From Cyclobacteriaceae bacterium (lineage in GTDB: Bacteria > Bacteroidota > Bacteroidia > Cytophagales > Cyclobacteriaceae), in assembly GCA_025363495.1 (NCBI GenBank), contig JANYDR010000303.1, forward strand, positions 1-5,455: a stretch of 5,455 nucleotides of DNA. The letters run 5' to 3'. The translations under genes were made by a program, and so were the position numbers. Shown here piece after piece: positions 1-5,455 of this stretch (the stretch's first letter is position 1; each line of letters opens with the position of its first letter). The notes under the pieces were generated by a model that was given only the letters and a program-made list of their open reading frames with translations, was not told the origin of the DNA and did no database searches.

Positions 1-630
1 CAGGTCACGGTAGCAAGACCAGTTTTTAATACAAATTACGAAACAGTTCTTTTCAACTTTGCTGATCGTGAATGGGAGTTTGAATACATCGAATCTCAAC
101 CACTGGAGTACAATGACAATGCCTATATCAATAACCTGACATCGATGCTTGCATTTTACGCTTACATCATTCTTGGAATGGATGCCGATTCATTTAGCGA
201 AAAAGGAGGCGACCCTTATTTTCAAAAGGCATTCACCGTAGTAAACAACTCACAGTCGTCGAATCGTCCTGGCTGGGAATCGATCGGAAGTAATCGCAAC
301 CGCTACAATCTGATTACGGATATTAATAATCCCCAGATGGCTGAACTTCGTAAAAACTCTTACAAATATCACCGTTTGGCGCTCGATGTTTTTGATAAGA
401 CACCTGATGACAGCAGGCAAACGATTTTAACTGTACTAAAGAATATCAGAACTGTCTGGCAGATTTATCCAAACTCGATATTTGTCATCACATTTTTCGA
501 TTCGAAAGCCAATGAGCTGGTCAATATTTTTTCAGAGGGCAACCTGAACGTCCGGCGCGAGGTCTACGATGTCCTTTCCGCAGTTGACCCCAAGCGGAAC
601 ATCTATCAAAAGATTATCGCTGCAAATTAA
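1..630 (+). CDS. porD: Type IX secretion system protein PorD (DUF4835 family), 5'-truncated
   Basis: Only the last 209 codons lie in the window; the frame is open to the left edge, so the start and any signal peptide are missing. Family members are, from memory, about 290-300 residues, so roughly the first 85-90 are absent. The visible part starts with QVTVARPVFNTNYET and includes a segment with NDNAYINNLTSMLAFYAYIILGMD, both typical of DUF4835/PorD, and later NRYNLITDINNPQ and a helical C-terminal half rich in charged and aromatic residues. No membrane segment is clear; the YAYIILG stretch is a core helix rather than an anchor. The family is tied to the Bacteroidota type IX secretion system (gliding and outer-membrane secretion), but its molecular role is poorly defined. 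A porD-recN neighbourhood is common in Bacteroidota as I recall it, which supports the call. The ATG at 145 is internal, because conserved sequence continues in frame upstream of it. Confidence 0.85.
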   Translation, partial: QVTVARPVFNTNYETVLFNFADREWEFEYIESQPLEYNDNAYINNLTSMLAFYAYIILGMDADSFSEKGGDPYFQKAFTVVNNSQSSNRPGWESIGSNRNRYNLITDINNPQMAELRKNSYKYHRLALDVFDKTPDDSRQTILTVLKNIRTVWQIYPNSIFVITFFDSKANELVNIFSEGNLNVRREVYDVLSAVDPKRNIYQKIIAAN

Positions 631-640
631 ATTCCATTGC

Positions 641-648
641 TAATTTTG
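641..648 (+). promoter_or_regulatory. Possible Bacteroidota -7 element before recN
   Basis: The short porD-recN gap contains TAATTTTG, an exact match to the Bacteroidota -7 consensus TAnnTTTG. It ends 7 bases before the recN ATG, so a start site at the usual distance would give a leaderless or nearly leaderless recN mRNA. No good TTG/TTTG -33 element is visible about 20 bases upstream, and a six-base match arises by chance about once per few kilobases. Treat it as a candidate only; recN may simply be co-transcribed with porD. Confidence 0.3.
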
Positions 649-655
649 GTCATAT

Positions 656-2311
656 ATGCTTACGCAGCTGACCATAAAGAACTACGCACTGATCCGTCAT
701 TTGGAGATGCATCCCTCTTCCCAGCTCACAGTGATCACGGGGGAAACGGGTGCCGGAAAATCCATTATGCTGGGCGCTATCAGCCTTTTGCTTGGCCAAC
801 GGGCAGACACAAAAGTTTTGTGGGATGAAAACGAGAAGTGCATAACAGAGGGAAGCTTTGACATTAAACCTTATAAGCTCAAACGCCTTTTTGAAGAACA
901 AGACCTGGATTACAATGACCAGACTGTCATTCGTCGTGAAATAAGTCCCGGCGGTAAAAGTCGCGCCTTTATTAACGACACTCCCGTGACCCTGGAGGTC
1001 ATGCGCAAAATCGGAGGTCGTTTAATGGACGTCCATTCCCAGCATGAAACACTTGAGTTGGGGAGTCACAGGTTTCAATTGTCCCTGATTGATAGCTATG
1101 CAGGGAATGCCTCACTCCTTTCGGAATATCAGGATGCCTGGAAAGATTTCTTAAAATCCAAAAAGCATTATGACGAACTGCTGTCAGAGTCCGGAAGATT
1201 AAAAACAGAATATGATTTTATAAAATTTCAACTGGACGAACTTCAAAAAGCATCGTTCCGCGAAAATGAACAAGGGGAGTTAGAATCCAGTCTCAAGATC
1301 AACGAACATGGTGAAGATATTAAGACTCGATTAAATCAATTGCTAGCAATGCTTGGTCAGTCAGATGCGTCGGTGCAATCCGTTCTATCGCAGGCAATAG
1401 TTTTGCTTCAACCACTAAAAAGTTATTCCCCTCAATACGAACAATTATCAAAACGACTTGATAGTTTGCTCATCGAACTCAAAGACATACTTGATGAGGC
1501 AGAACGGGAAGAGGAGCAAATTGAGTTCGATCCCAAAAAGGCGAAAGAGATTCAAGGACGACTGGACCTGCTTTATAGCCTTATGCAAAAGCACCGTCTC
1601 CATGATGTGAAGGGACTACTAGCCTATCAGGAATCATTGGAGGTACAGGCACAGAAGACAATCAATCTGGATGATGATCTCTCCAGGTCTAAACGGGAAT
1701 TTGATCAAAGCAAAAACCTCGTTGATAACCTTGCTGGTAAACTCAGTACTTCCCGTGAAAAAGTTTTTTCTCCATTGGCAAAGCAATTAGTTAAACTGCT
1801 GCGGGACCTTGGTATTGGAGAAGCTGTTCTTCAGATCGAATCAAAAAAGATTGAGCCGGGACTATCGGGTGCAGATCAGGTGGAAATATTGTTCAGTGCA
1901 AATAAAGGCATACCTCCACGATCGCTGGAAGAGGTTGCCTCCGGAGGTGAATTTTCCCGGCTCATGTTTTGCGTAAAGTACGTAATGGCTGAGAAGACAG
2001 CATTACCAACTCTTGTGCTGGATGAGATTGATACAGGAGTATCCGGGGAGATTGCTATGCAGTTGGGAAAGATGATGAAGACGATGGCTCAAAAACATCA
2101 GCTGATTACGATAAGTCATCTTCCACAGATTGCAGCGAAGGGAGACCAGCATTTTCTTGTTTATAAAGATAATTCCAGTAAAAAGACCTTCAGTGAAATC
2201 AAGTCGCTGACTCAAAAAGAGCGCATTGAAGAGATCGCAAAGATGATTGGTGGGGCGAACCCGTCCTCGTTAGCACGGGCAAATGCCAGGGAACTGGTTG
2301 AGGGGAACTAG
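656..2311 (+). CDS. recN: DNA repair protein RecN (SMC-like ATPase)
   Basis: RecN is a cytoplasmic SMC-like ATPase recruited to double-strand breaks, where it helps RecA-dependent recombinational repair and holds DNA ends together. The product has 551 residues, close to the family norm (E. coli RecN is 553). Motifs seen in order: Walker A GETGAGKS (29-36) after the RecN-type start LTIKNYALI; the RecN block DVHSQHETLELG (125-136); a coiled-coil arm from about 155 to 215; the conserved FDP (291-293) before a helical RLDLLYSLMQKH region; a second coiled coil from about 340 to 380; the ABC signature ASGGEFSRL (428-436); Walker B LVLDEIDTGVSGE (453-465); and the H-loop ISHLPQ (486-491). All ATPase residues look intact. 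The ATG at 656 places the N-terminal beta strand at residue 2, as expected. There is no clear Shine-Dalgarno, as is usual in Bacteroidota. It begins 25 bases after porD and is followed by a probable terminator. No LexA box was recognised upstream. Confidence 0.97.
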   Translation: MLTQLTIKNYALIRHLEMHPSSQLTVITGETGAGKSIMLGAISLLLGQRADTKVLWDENEKCITEGSFDIKPYKLKRLFEEQDLDYNDQTVIRREISPGGKSRAFINDTPVTLEVMRKIGGRLMDVHSQHETLELGSHRFQLSLIDSYAGNASLLSEYQDAWKDFLKSKKHYDELLSESGRLKTEYDFIKFQLDELQKASFRENEQGELESSLKINEHGEDIKTRLNQLLAMLGQSDASVQSVLSQAIVLLQPLKSYSPQYEQLSKRLDSLLIELKDILDEAEREEEQIEFDPKKAKEIQGRLDLLYSLMQKHRLHDVKGLLAYQESLEVQAQKTINLDDDLSRSKREFDQSKNLVDNLAGKLSTSREKVFSPLAKQLVKLLRDLGIGEAVLQIESKKIEPGLSGADQVEILFSANKGIPPRSLEEVASGGEFSRLMFCVKYVMAEKTALPTLVLDEIDTGVSGEIAMQLGKMMKTMAQKHQLITISHLPQIAAKGDQHFLVYKDNSSKKTFSEIKSLTQKERIEEIAKMIGGANPSSLARANARELVEGN

Positions 2312-2316
2312 TCACC

Positions 2317-2361
2317 AGATACCTGTAAGCGCTCCCCGGAGACAGGCAACTGGTATCTTTT
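2317..2361 (+). terminator. Probable intrinsic terminator after recN
   Basis: Six bases after the recN stop, AGATACC (2317-2323) can pair with GGTATCT (2352-2358), which runs straight into a short T tract (2358-2361). An alternative fold pairs CCTGT (2322-2326) with ACAGG (2342-2346), stacked on CTC/GAG (2332-2334, 2339-2341) with a four-base loop. The two folds share the CC, so they compete or combine around a bulge. The T tract is short (four) and followed by C residues, so termination may be only partial. It would separate porD-recN from the symporter gene. Confidence 0.5.
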
Positions 2362-2397
2362 CCCCCAACTAATTTGTGTACCAACCTCGTTCCCCTA

Positions 2398-2427
2398 ACT
2401 TAGAACCCAGAACATAGACCCGGAACC
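2398..2427 (+). repeat. Degenerate 7-base repeat array (NNAGAAC) abutting the symporter start
   Basis: Two clean heptamers, TTAGAAC (2400-2406) and CCAGAAC (2407-2413), are followed by two weaker copies: ATAGAC (2414-2419, one base short) and CCGGAAC (2420-2426, one change). The array ends one base before the ATG at 2428. A 7-base period does not fit codons, so this is non-coding and supports the start at 2428. The first 17 bases match 4496-4512, before the sigma gene, at about 15 of 17 positions. Confidence 0.6.
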
Positions 2428-3879
2428 ATGACCGACATCCTAAAAAAAACTAAGTTTATTGGCCTTGCACTGGGTCCAATTTTATTCTGCCTTATCTTCT
2501 TCACCGTTACACCCGGAACCCTGTCAGAAAAAAGTATCATCGTACTCGCGCTTGGTGCATGGATGGTGACATGGTGGGCAACAGAAGCAATGCCAATTCC
2601 TGTAACGGCACTTCTTCCTATGGTTATTTTTCCGTTGCTGGGTGTTTCCACGGGAAGAGAAGCTGCTGCACCTTATGGAGACCCGGTTGTATTTCTATTT
2701 ATGGGCGGATTCATTCTTGCTCTGGGATTGGAACGACACAATCTACACTCACGCATTGCGCTTAGCCTTATCAAGCTAACCGGAACCAGTGGCAATGGAA
2801 TTATTCTCGGATTTATGCTTGCCACTGCCCTTATCAGTATGTGGATTAGTAACACGGCAACTGCCATCATGATGCTGCCAATTGCTGCGTCTGTTACTTC
2901 ACTTCTCGCAAAGGAAGCCGGACAGGAAAATGATCCGCGATTTAAAAAGTTTGCTACCGGACTAATGCTCGCTATTGCCTATGCTGCCAGTATTGGAGGG
3001 ATGGCTACCATCATCGGAACTCCGCCGAACGTGGTCATGGTAGGGTATATGAAGCGGTTTTACAATCTCGATGTGAGTTTTACGAGTTGGATGATCGTCG
3101 GAATACCTTTAATGTTAATGTCCCTCACAGCGTGTTACCTGATCATCACGAAAGTTCTATTCAGAAATAACCTTCCTTCTATCGAAGGATCCAAAGAATT
3201 AATTCGTCGTAAATTTTTAGAGCTGGGGAAAATCTCTAAAGAAGAAAAGATGGTATTAGGTGTATTTTCCGTTACCTGTTTCTTCTGGATATTCCGTCAA
3301 AATCTAAACGTAATTATTGGAAAGAATTTATTGGATGATACAACCATTGCAATGGCCGGCGGCGTTACAATGTTTCTCCTGCCTGTAAACCTGAAAGAAC
3401 AAAAGTTTCTCCTTGATTGGAGTGATATGAAAGAACTTCCATGGGGAATTCTTTTACTATTTGGCGGTGGACTTTGCCTGGCGGATGGAATGGAAAAATC
3501 CGGACTGGTACAGCTAGTTGGAAATCACTTCTCACAGCAACAGGATATTAGTCCCGGAGTGTTAATCTTTTCTCTCACCGCTATCTCTATGGGCCTGACT
3601 GAACTGATGAGTAATGTAGCGTTGGTAACAATTTTCGTACCCGTTGTGTTTGGTGTGGCAGATGGATTTCATATTAACCCCATCTGGCTTGCGATGCCTG
3701 TGACCTTTGCAGCAAGTTGCGCTTTCATGATGCCAATTTCCACCCCGCCAAATGCTGTGCTGTTTGCAAGCGGCTATATTAAAATGAAGGACATGATTAA
3801 AACGGGATTGCTACTGAATGCATGTTGCCTGGTTATTATAACAATACTGTCGCTGACGCTAATACAGTGGGTGTTTTAA
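2428..3879 (+). CDS. SLC13/DASS-family sodium:anion (dicarboxylate-type) symporter
   Basis: An inner-membrane secondary transporter of the divalent anion:Na+ symporter family, whose members import succinate, malate, citrate or, less often, sulfate with sodium. The product has 483 residues, within the usual range, and is hydrophobic throughout, with about 11 membrane segments; the first spans about residues 9-26. A longer polar loop lies at about 247-275. The inverted-repeat architecture shows twice: SNT (141-143) with GTPPN (197-201) in the first half, and SNV (395-397) with STPPN (438-442) in the second. In the structurally known member VcINDY the two SNT motifs form the sodium and substrate carboxylate sites; here the second has valine instead of threonine. 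The TEAMPIPVTALLP stretch (about 52-64) is also typical of the family. The ATG at 2428 leaves nine residues before the first membrane helix, and the repeat array just upstream argues against an earlier start. It has no transport or metabolic partner here and looks monocistronic. Family is certain; substrate cannot be read from sequence. Confidence 0.93.
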   Translation: MTDILKKTKFIGLALGPILFCLIFFTVTPGTLSEKSIIVLALGAWMVTWWATEAMPIPVTALLPMVIFPLLGVSTGREAAAPYGDPVVFLFMGGFILALGLERHNLHSRIALSLIKLTGTSGNGIILGFMLATALISMWISNTATAIMMLPIAASVTSLLAKEAGQENDPRFKKFATGLMLAIAYAASIGGMATIIGTPPNVVMVGYMKRFYNLDVSFTSWMIVGIPLMLMSLTACYLIITKVLFRNNLPSIEGSKELIRRKFLELGKISKEEKMVLGVFSVTCFFWIFRQNLNVIIGKNLLDDTTIAMAGGVTMFLLPVNLKEQKFLLDWSDMKELPWGILLLFGGGLCLADGMEKSGLVQLVGNHFSQQQDISPGVLIFSLTAISMGLTELMSNVALVTIFVPVVFGVADGFHINPIWLAMPVTFAASCAFMMPISTPPNAVLFASGYIKMKDMIKTGLLLNACCLVIITILSLTLIQWVF

Positions 3880-3913
3880 AGTAGCGCATGCGTTGAATGT
3901 TTTTATGTAATAG

Positions 3914-3982
3914 CTCAAAGTTTAAAGCGTAAAGCTTGTGTGCACTGCTTTTTACTTTTAGCTTTTCACTTTAAGCTTTGGA
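3914..3982. repeat. Inverted pair of 7-base-period AAAG/CTTT arrays, possible long hairpin
   Basis: Three heptamers ending in AAAG (3914-3920, 3921-3927, 3928-3934) are followed, after a 13-base spacer, by five heptamers beginning with CTTT (starting at 3948, 3955, 3962, 3969 and 3976). The arrays are therefore inverted copies of one core. Positions 3916-3936 can pair with 3960-3980: 18 Watson-Crick pairs, one G-T and two mismatches, with a 23-base loop. Because both arms are periodic, other registers are possible. The hairpin lies 36 bases after the symporter stop but has no T tract after it, so it is not a standard terminator; it could protect a 3' end, slow polymerase or bind a protein. 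Confidence 0.7.
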
Positions 3983-4022
3983 ATACTCAAAATTCGCGCA
4001 CCAACGAGTTAAGACGCCTGTA

Positions 4023-4030
4023 TAGATTTG
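4023..4030 (+). promoter_or_regulatory. Possible -7 promoter element for the DUF6249-sigma-anti-sigma group
   Basis: TAGATTTG matches the Bacteroidota -7 consensus TAnnTTTG exactly and lies 71 bases before the ATG at 4102, in the right place to serve the following genes. No convincing TTG/TTTG sits about 20 bases upstream, so the -33 half is missing or weak. A factor-dependent promoter is also possible. Confidence 0.35.
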
Positions 4031-4042
4031 ATTGATAATAGT

Positions 4043-4058
4043 GTTACTGGAGTGTAAC
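4043..4058. promoter_or_regulatory. Small dyad downstream of the candidate promoter
   Basis: GTTAC (4043-4047) and GTAAC (4054-4058) are perfect inverted copies separated by six bases. The dyad starts 12 bases after the candidate -7 element, so it would lie around or just after the transcription start. It could be an operator half-site pair or a small 5' leader hairpin. Five-base arms occur by chance fairly often, so support is weak. Confidence 0.25.
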
Positions 4059-4101
4059 CAATCAGATCACCCATGCGTCAAAGGTGAAAACAAACAATAT
4101 T

Positions 4102-4452
4102 ATGGATTCAGACGGAATAATAGTCCCGGTTTTAGGTGTTCTATTGCCTATTATCATCTCGCTAGGTGCCTTTGTCATGATCGCGTACATGCGCAAATTT
4201 GAGAACATGGAAAGGATGTCAATCATTGACAAAGGGCTGTCGCCTGATCTGTTCAAACGGGACAGGGTAGCCCCTACCACGATCAGATGGTCATTGTTAC
4301 TGATCGGTGTTGGATTCGGATTTCTAATTGGATACTGGCTTGATGAAGTATTTCGTATGGAAGAAGTTGGATACTTCTCTATGTTATTCATCTTCGGTGG
4401 TTTAGGCCTTGGTTTAGCGTATCTTCTCGAAGAACGCCGAAGTAAAAATTAA
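4102..4452 (+). CDS. Small three-TM membrane protein, DUF6249-like
   Basis: A 116-residue protein with a short N-terminus (MDSDGIIVP), a membrane helix at about residues 5-28, a polar, basic, probably cytoplasmic segment at about 29-60 (KFENMERMSIIDKGLSPDLF and a following KRDR), and two more helices at about 63-83 and 90-108, ending in a charged EERRSKN tail. The layout and the motif of a membrane helix followed by a 'lie/idkGl' segment resemble DUF6249 proteins of Bacteroidota, which often sit beside ECF sigma genes; this assignment is from memory of the family. Function is unknown. An in-frame GTG at 4084 would add six polar residues; ATG 4102 is preferred because GTG is rarer and the extra residues add no recognisable structure. 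It precedes the sigma gene by 65 bases and probably belongs to the same regulatory unit. Confidence 0.75.
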   Translation: MDSDGIIVPVLGVLLPIIISLGAFVMIAYMRKFENMERMSIIDKGLSPDLFKRDRVAPTTIRWSLLLIGVGFGFLIGYWLDEVFRMEEVGYFSMLFIFGGLGLGLAYLLEERRSKN

Positions 4453-4495
4453 CCGACTTGTCGACGCTTTCAAGATGACACTTGAACACCTCCGC

Positions 4496-4512
4496 ACTTA
4501 GAACACAGAACC
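4496..4512 (+). repeat. NNAGAAC heptamer pair before the sigma-factor start
   Basis: TTAGAAC (4498-4504) and ACAGAAC (4505-4511) form a two-unit array ending six bases before the ATG at 4518. With its flank it matches 2398-2414, upstream of the symporter, at about 15 of 17 bases. Both copies also have ACCTC a short distance upstream (4488-4492 and 2384-2388). The repeat lies inside the region that would be translated if an upstream TTG at 4482 were used, which argues against that start. Confidence 0.55.
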
Positions 4513-4517
4513 TTCTA

Positions 4518-5069
4518 ATGACCCTGCAGGAAGAAAATGAACTCATTGACCGCATTTTGTCCGGTAAGCAGGATCTGTATGCCCGGTTGGTAGATCAATA
4601 CAAGAGTTATGCATTTACTATCGCACTCAAGGTATTGAACAACCGGTCAGAAGCTGAGGAAGCCGCCCAGGATGCCTTTGTAAAAGCTTTTCATTATCTC
4701 AAAGGCTTTAACAGGCAGGCAAGGTTCTCAACGTGGCTGTACAGAATTGTATTTAATACTGCCGTCAGTTATAAAAGAAAAAATAAGCAGGTACTGTCCA
4801 GCATCGAATTTCATGATCATGCGCACGAAGAAGAAAGCTCGCTTGAGAAAGATGACAAGCAAGTATTCGTATCTCAGGCAATGGAACATTTAAATGAGGC
4901 AGACCGGCTGGCCATTCAACTGTATTATATTAAAGAATTTTCCCTCGAAGAAGTCGCAGAATTGATGGGACAAAATATGAACACGCTGAAAGTACGTATC
5001 CATCGTGCCCGCCAGCGTTTGGCAGATGCGTTGAAAAGAATTTTAAAAGAAGAAGCATTAACTTTATAG
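4518..5069 (+). CDS. ECF-type RNA polymerase sigma-70 factor
   Basis: A 183-residue alternative sigma factor with only regions 2 and 4, the ECF (group 4) layout; it would bind core RNA polymerase and direct it to a specific promoter set. Region 2 spans about residues 20-90: the AEEAAQDAFVKAF helix (46-58) carries the core-binding and -10 contact surface, followed by FSTWLYRIVFNTAVSYKRK (70-88). An acidic linker (about 97-115) leads to region 4 at about 120-176, with the helix-turn-helix SLEEVAELMGQNMNTLKVRIHRAR (142-165). Length and motifs are complete. The ATG at 4518 is chosen over an in-frame TTG at 4482 because TTG is rare and the 12 added codons fall in an intergenic repeat. The stop is 2 bases before the next gene, implying coupled translation with a probable anti-sigma factor. 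The signal and regulon are not visible here. Confidence 0.95.
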   Translation: MTLQEENELIDRILSGKQDLYARLVDQYKSYAFTIALKVLNNRSEAEEAAQDAFVKAFHYLKGFNRQARFSTWLYRIVFNTAVSYKRKNKQVLSSIEFHDHAHEEESSLEKDDKQVFVSQAMEHLNEADRLAIQLYYIKEFSLEEVAELMGQNMNTLKVRIHRARQRLADALKRILKEEALTL

Positions 5070-5071
5070 TT

Positions 5072-5455
5072 ATGGAAAAGATCACCACCGCCCAGGATGA
5101 CAGGTTGCTGAACTACCTTGACGGAAAACTGGATGGAACAGAGTTACTTCAATTGAAGAAAGAACTTGAGACTTCGAAACCATTACAGGCACGATTAGAG
5201 GAATTGCGGATTATACATCGTGTGTTAGCTCATTCCGCATTGGAGACGCCATCTCTTGCCTTTACAAACAGAGTAATGCAGAATCTTTATGCAAAACCCG
5301 TCTCTTCTCCTCTATCTGCAAAGAACGGATTGCTGCTGCTGTCCGGAGTGATGGTTGCGGCCGGCATGCTTGTCGTAATGATCCAGATGGGAATTTTTGA
5401 TCAGCTCACTGGACTGGTTTCACTTGACCAGGCGATTCCAGTAAAAAAATACTTC
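5072..5455 (+). CDS. Probable membrane-bound anti-sigma factor, 3'-truncated
   Basis: The ATG at 5072 opens a frame that runs without a stop to the right edge, giving 128 residues. It starts 2 bases after the sigma stop. The N-terminal part (about 1-75) is helical and charged, with DRLLNYLDGKLDG (10-22) followed by an amphipathic ELLQLKKELE helix and LEELRIIHRVLA (42-53), the pattern seen in cytoplasmic sigma-binding domains of Bacteroidota anti-sigma factors. There is no HxxxCxxC zinc motif and no cysteine at all, so it is not a zinc-binding anti-sigma domain. One membrane helix lies at about 86-109 (GLLLLSGVMVAAGMLVVMIQ), and the following residues would be periplasmic. The expected role is to hold the ECF sigma factor at the inner membrane until a signal releases it. 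The role rests on position, topology and the N-terminal pattern; the C-terminal part is outside the window. Confidence 0.75.
   Translation, partial: MEKITTAQDDRLLNYLDGKLDGTELLQLKKELETSKPLQARLEELRIIHRVLAHSALETPSLAFTNRVMQNLYAKPVSSPLSAKNGLLLLSGVMVAAGMLVVMIQMGIFDQLTGLVSLDQAIPVKKYF

Noticed and set aside
637..828. Overlapping + strand frame across the recN start
   Set aside because: It is out of frame with intact recN and its translation matches nothing recognisable.
650..901. Antisense open frame opposite the 5' end of recN
   Set aside because: It lies across the conserved Walker A coding region of recN, so it is a shadow of that gene.
1398..1405. TAGTTTTG, a match to TAnnTTTG inside recN
   Set aside because: It is in the middle of a coding region with no gene start downstream. 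It shows that the short motif occurs by chance.
3885..3892. CGCATGCG palindrome just after the symporter stop, with a T run 8-12 bases later
   Set aside because: The palindrome leaves only a two-base loop and the T run is detached, so it is not a credible terminator.
3914..3982. Reading the AAAG/CTTT arrays as a CRISPR array or insertion-sequence remnant
   Set aside because: The units are only 7 bases with no 25-35 base repeats or spacers, and no transposase fragment or target-site duplication is nearby.
4084..4101. GTG start six codons upstream for the DUF6249-like protein
   Set aside because: Possible, but the added residues contribute no structure and an ATG is available just before the first membrane helix. 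Kept only as an alternative.
4062..4391. Antisense open frame of 109 codons opposite the DUF6249-like gene
   Set aside because: It mirrors a real membrane-protein gene, has a low-complexity polar translation without recognisable domains, and has no start context of its own.
4470..4485. TCAAG/CTTGA small inverted repeat between the DUF6249 and sigma genes
   Set aside because: A five-base arm with AT-rich pairing is expected by chance and has no T tract after it.
4482..4517. N-terminal extension of the sigma factor from a TTG start
   Set aside because: TTG is a rare start, the 12 residues are not part of the ECF fold, and the DNA is an NNAGAAC repeat shared with another intergenic region. ATG 4518 gives a complete sigma factor.

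Overview
The window reads as a piece of a Bacteroidota chromosome, most like the Cytophagales/Chitinophagales side of the phylum. That placement is an inference from gene content: a PorD (DUF4835) protein of the type IX secretion system directly upstream of recN, a DUF6249-type small membrane protein beside an ECF sigma factor, no clear Shine-Dalgarno sequences, and matches to the Bacteroidota -7 promoter element TAnnTTTG. All genes are on the + strand. The gene content is chromosomal core and housekeeping. I see no insertion sequence, phage gene, tRNA, rRNA, CRISPR array or attachment site.

Layout. Positions 1-630 are the 3' two thirds of porD, open at the left edge. recN (656-2311) follows after 25 bases and is intact, with all SMC-type ATPase motifs. 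A 116-base gap (2312-2427) holds a probable intrinsic terminator and then a short array of degenerate 7-base repeats that runs up to the start codon of an SLC13/DASS-family sodium:anion symporter (2428-3879). The next gap (3880-4101) holds an inverted pair of 7-base-period arrays that could fold into a long hairpin, followed by a promoter-like element and a small dyad. The last block is a three-gene group: a DUF6249-like three-TM protein (4102-4452), an ECF sigma-70 factor (4518-5069) and, 2 bases later, a single-TM protein that is probably its membrane-bound anti-sigma factor (5072 to the right edge, truncated).

How the genes may work together. porD and recN are close enough to share a transcript, though their functions are unrelated (protein secretion and DNA repair). 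The symporter stands alone, with a terminator before it and a structured gap after it. The sigma/anti-sigma pair, perhaps with the DUF6249 protein, looks like an envelope-linked regulatory unit; its signal and target genes cannot be read from this window.

The least explained signal is in the gaps rather than the genes. Each of the three intergenic gaps longer than 60 bases carries degenerate repeats with a 7-base period. Two gaps share a core of the form NNAGAAC immediately before a gene start. The third has AAAG-core heptamers in one orientation followed by the same core inverted. This looks like a lineage-specific intergenic repeat family and also helps to decide start codons.
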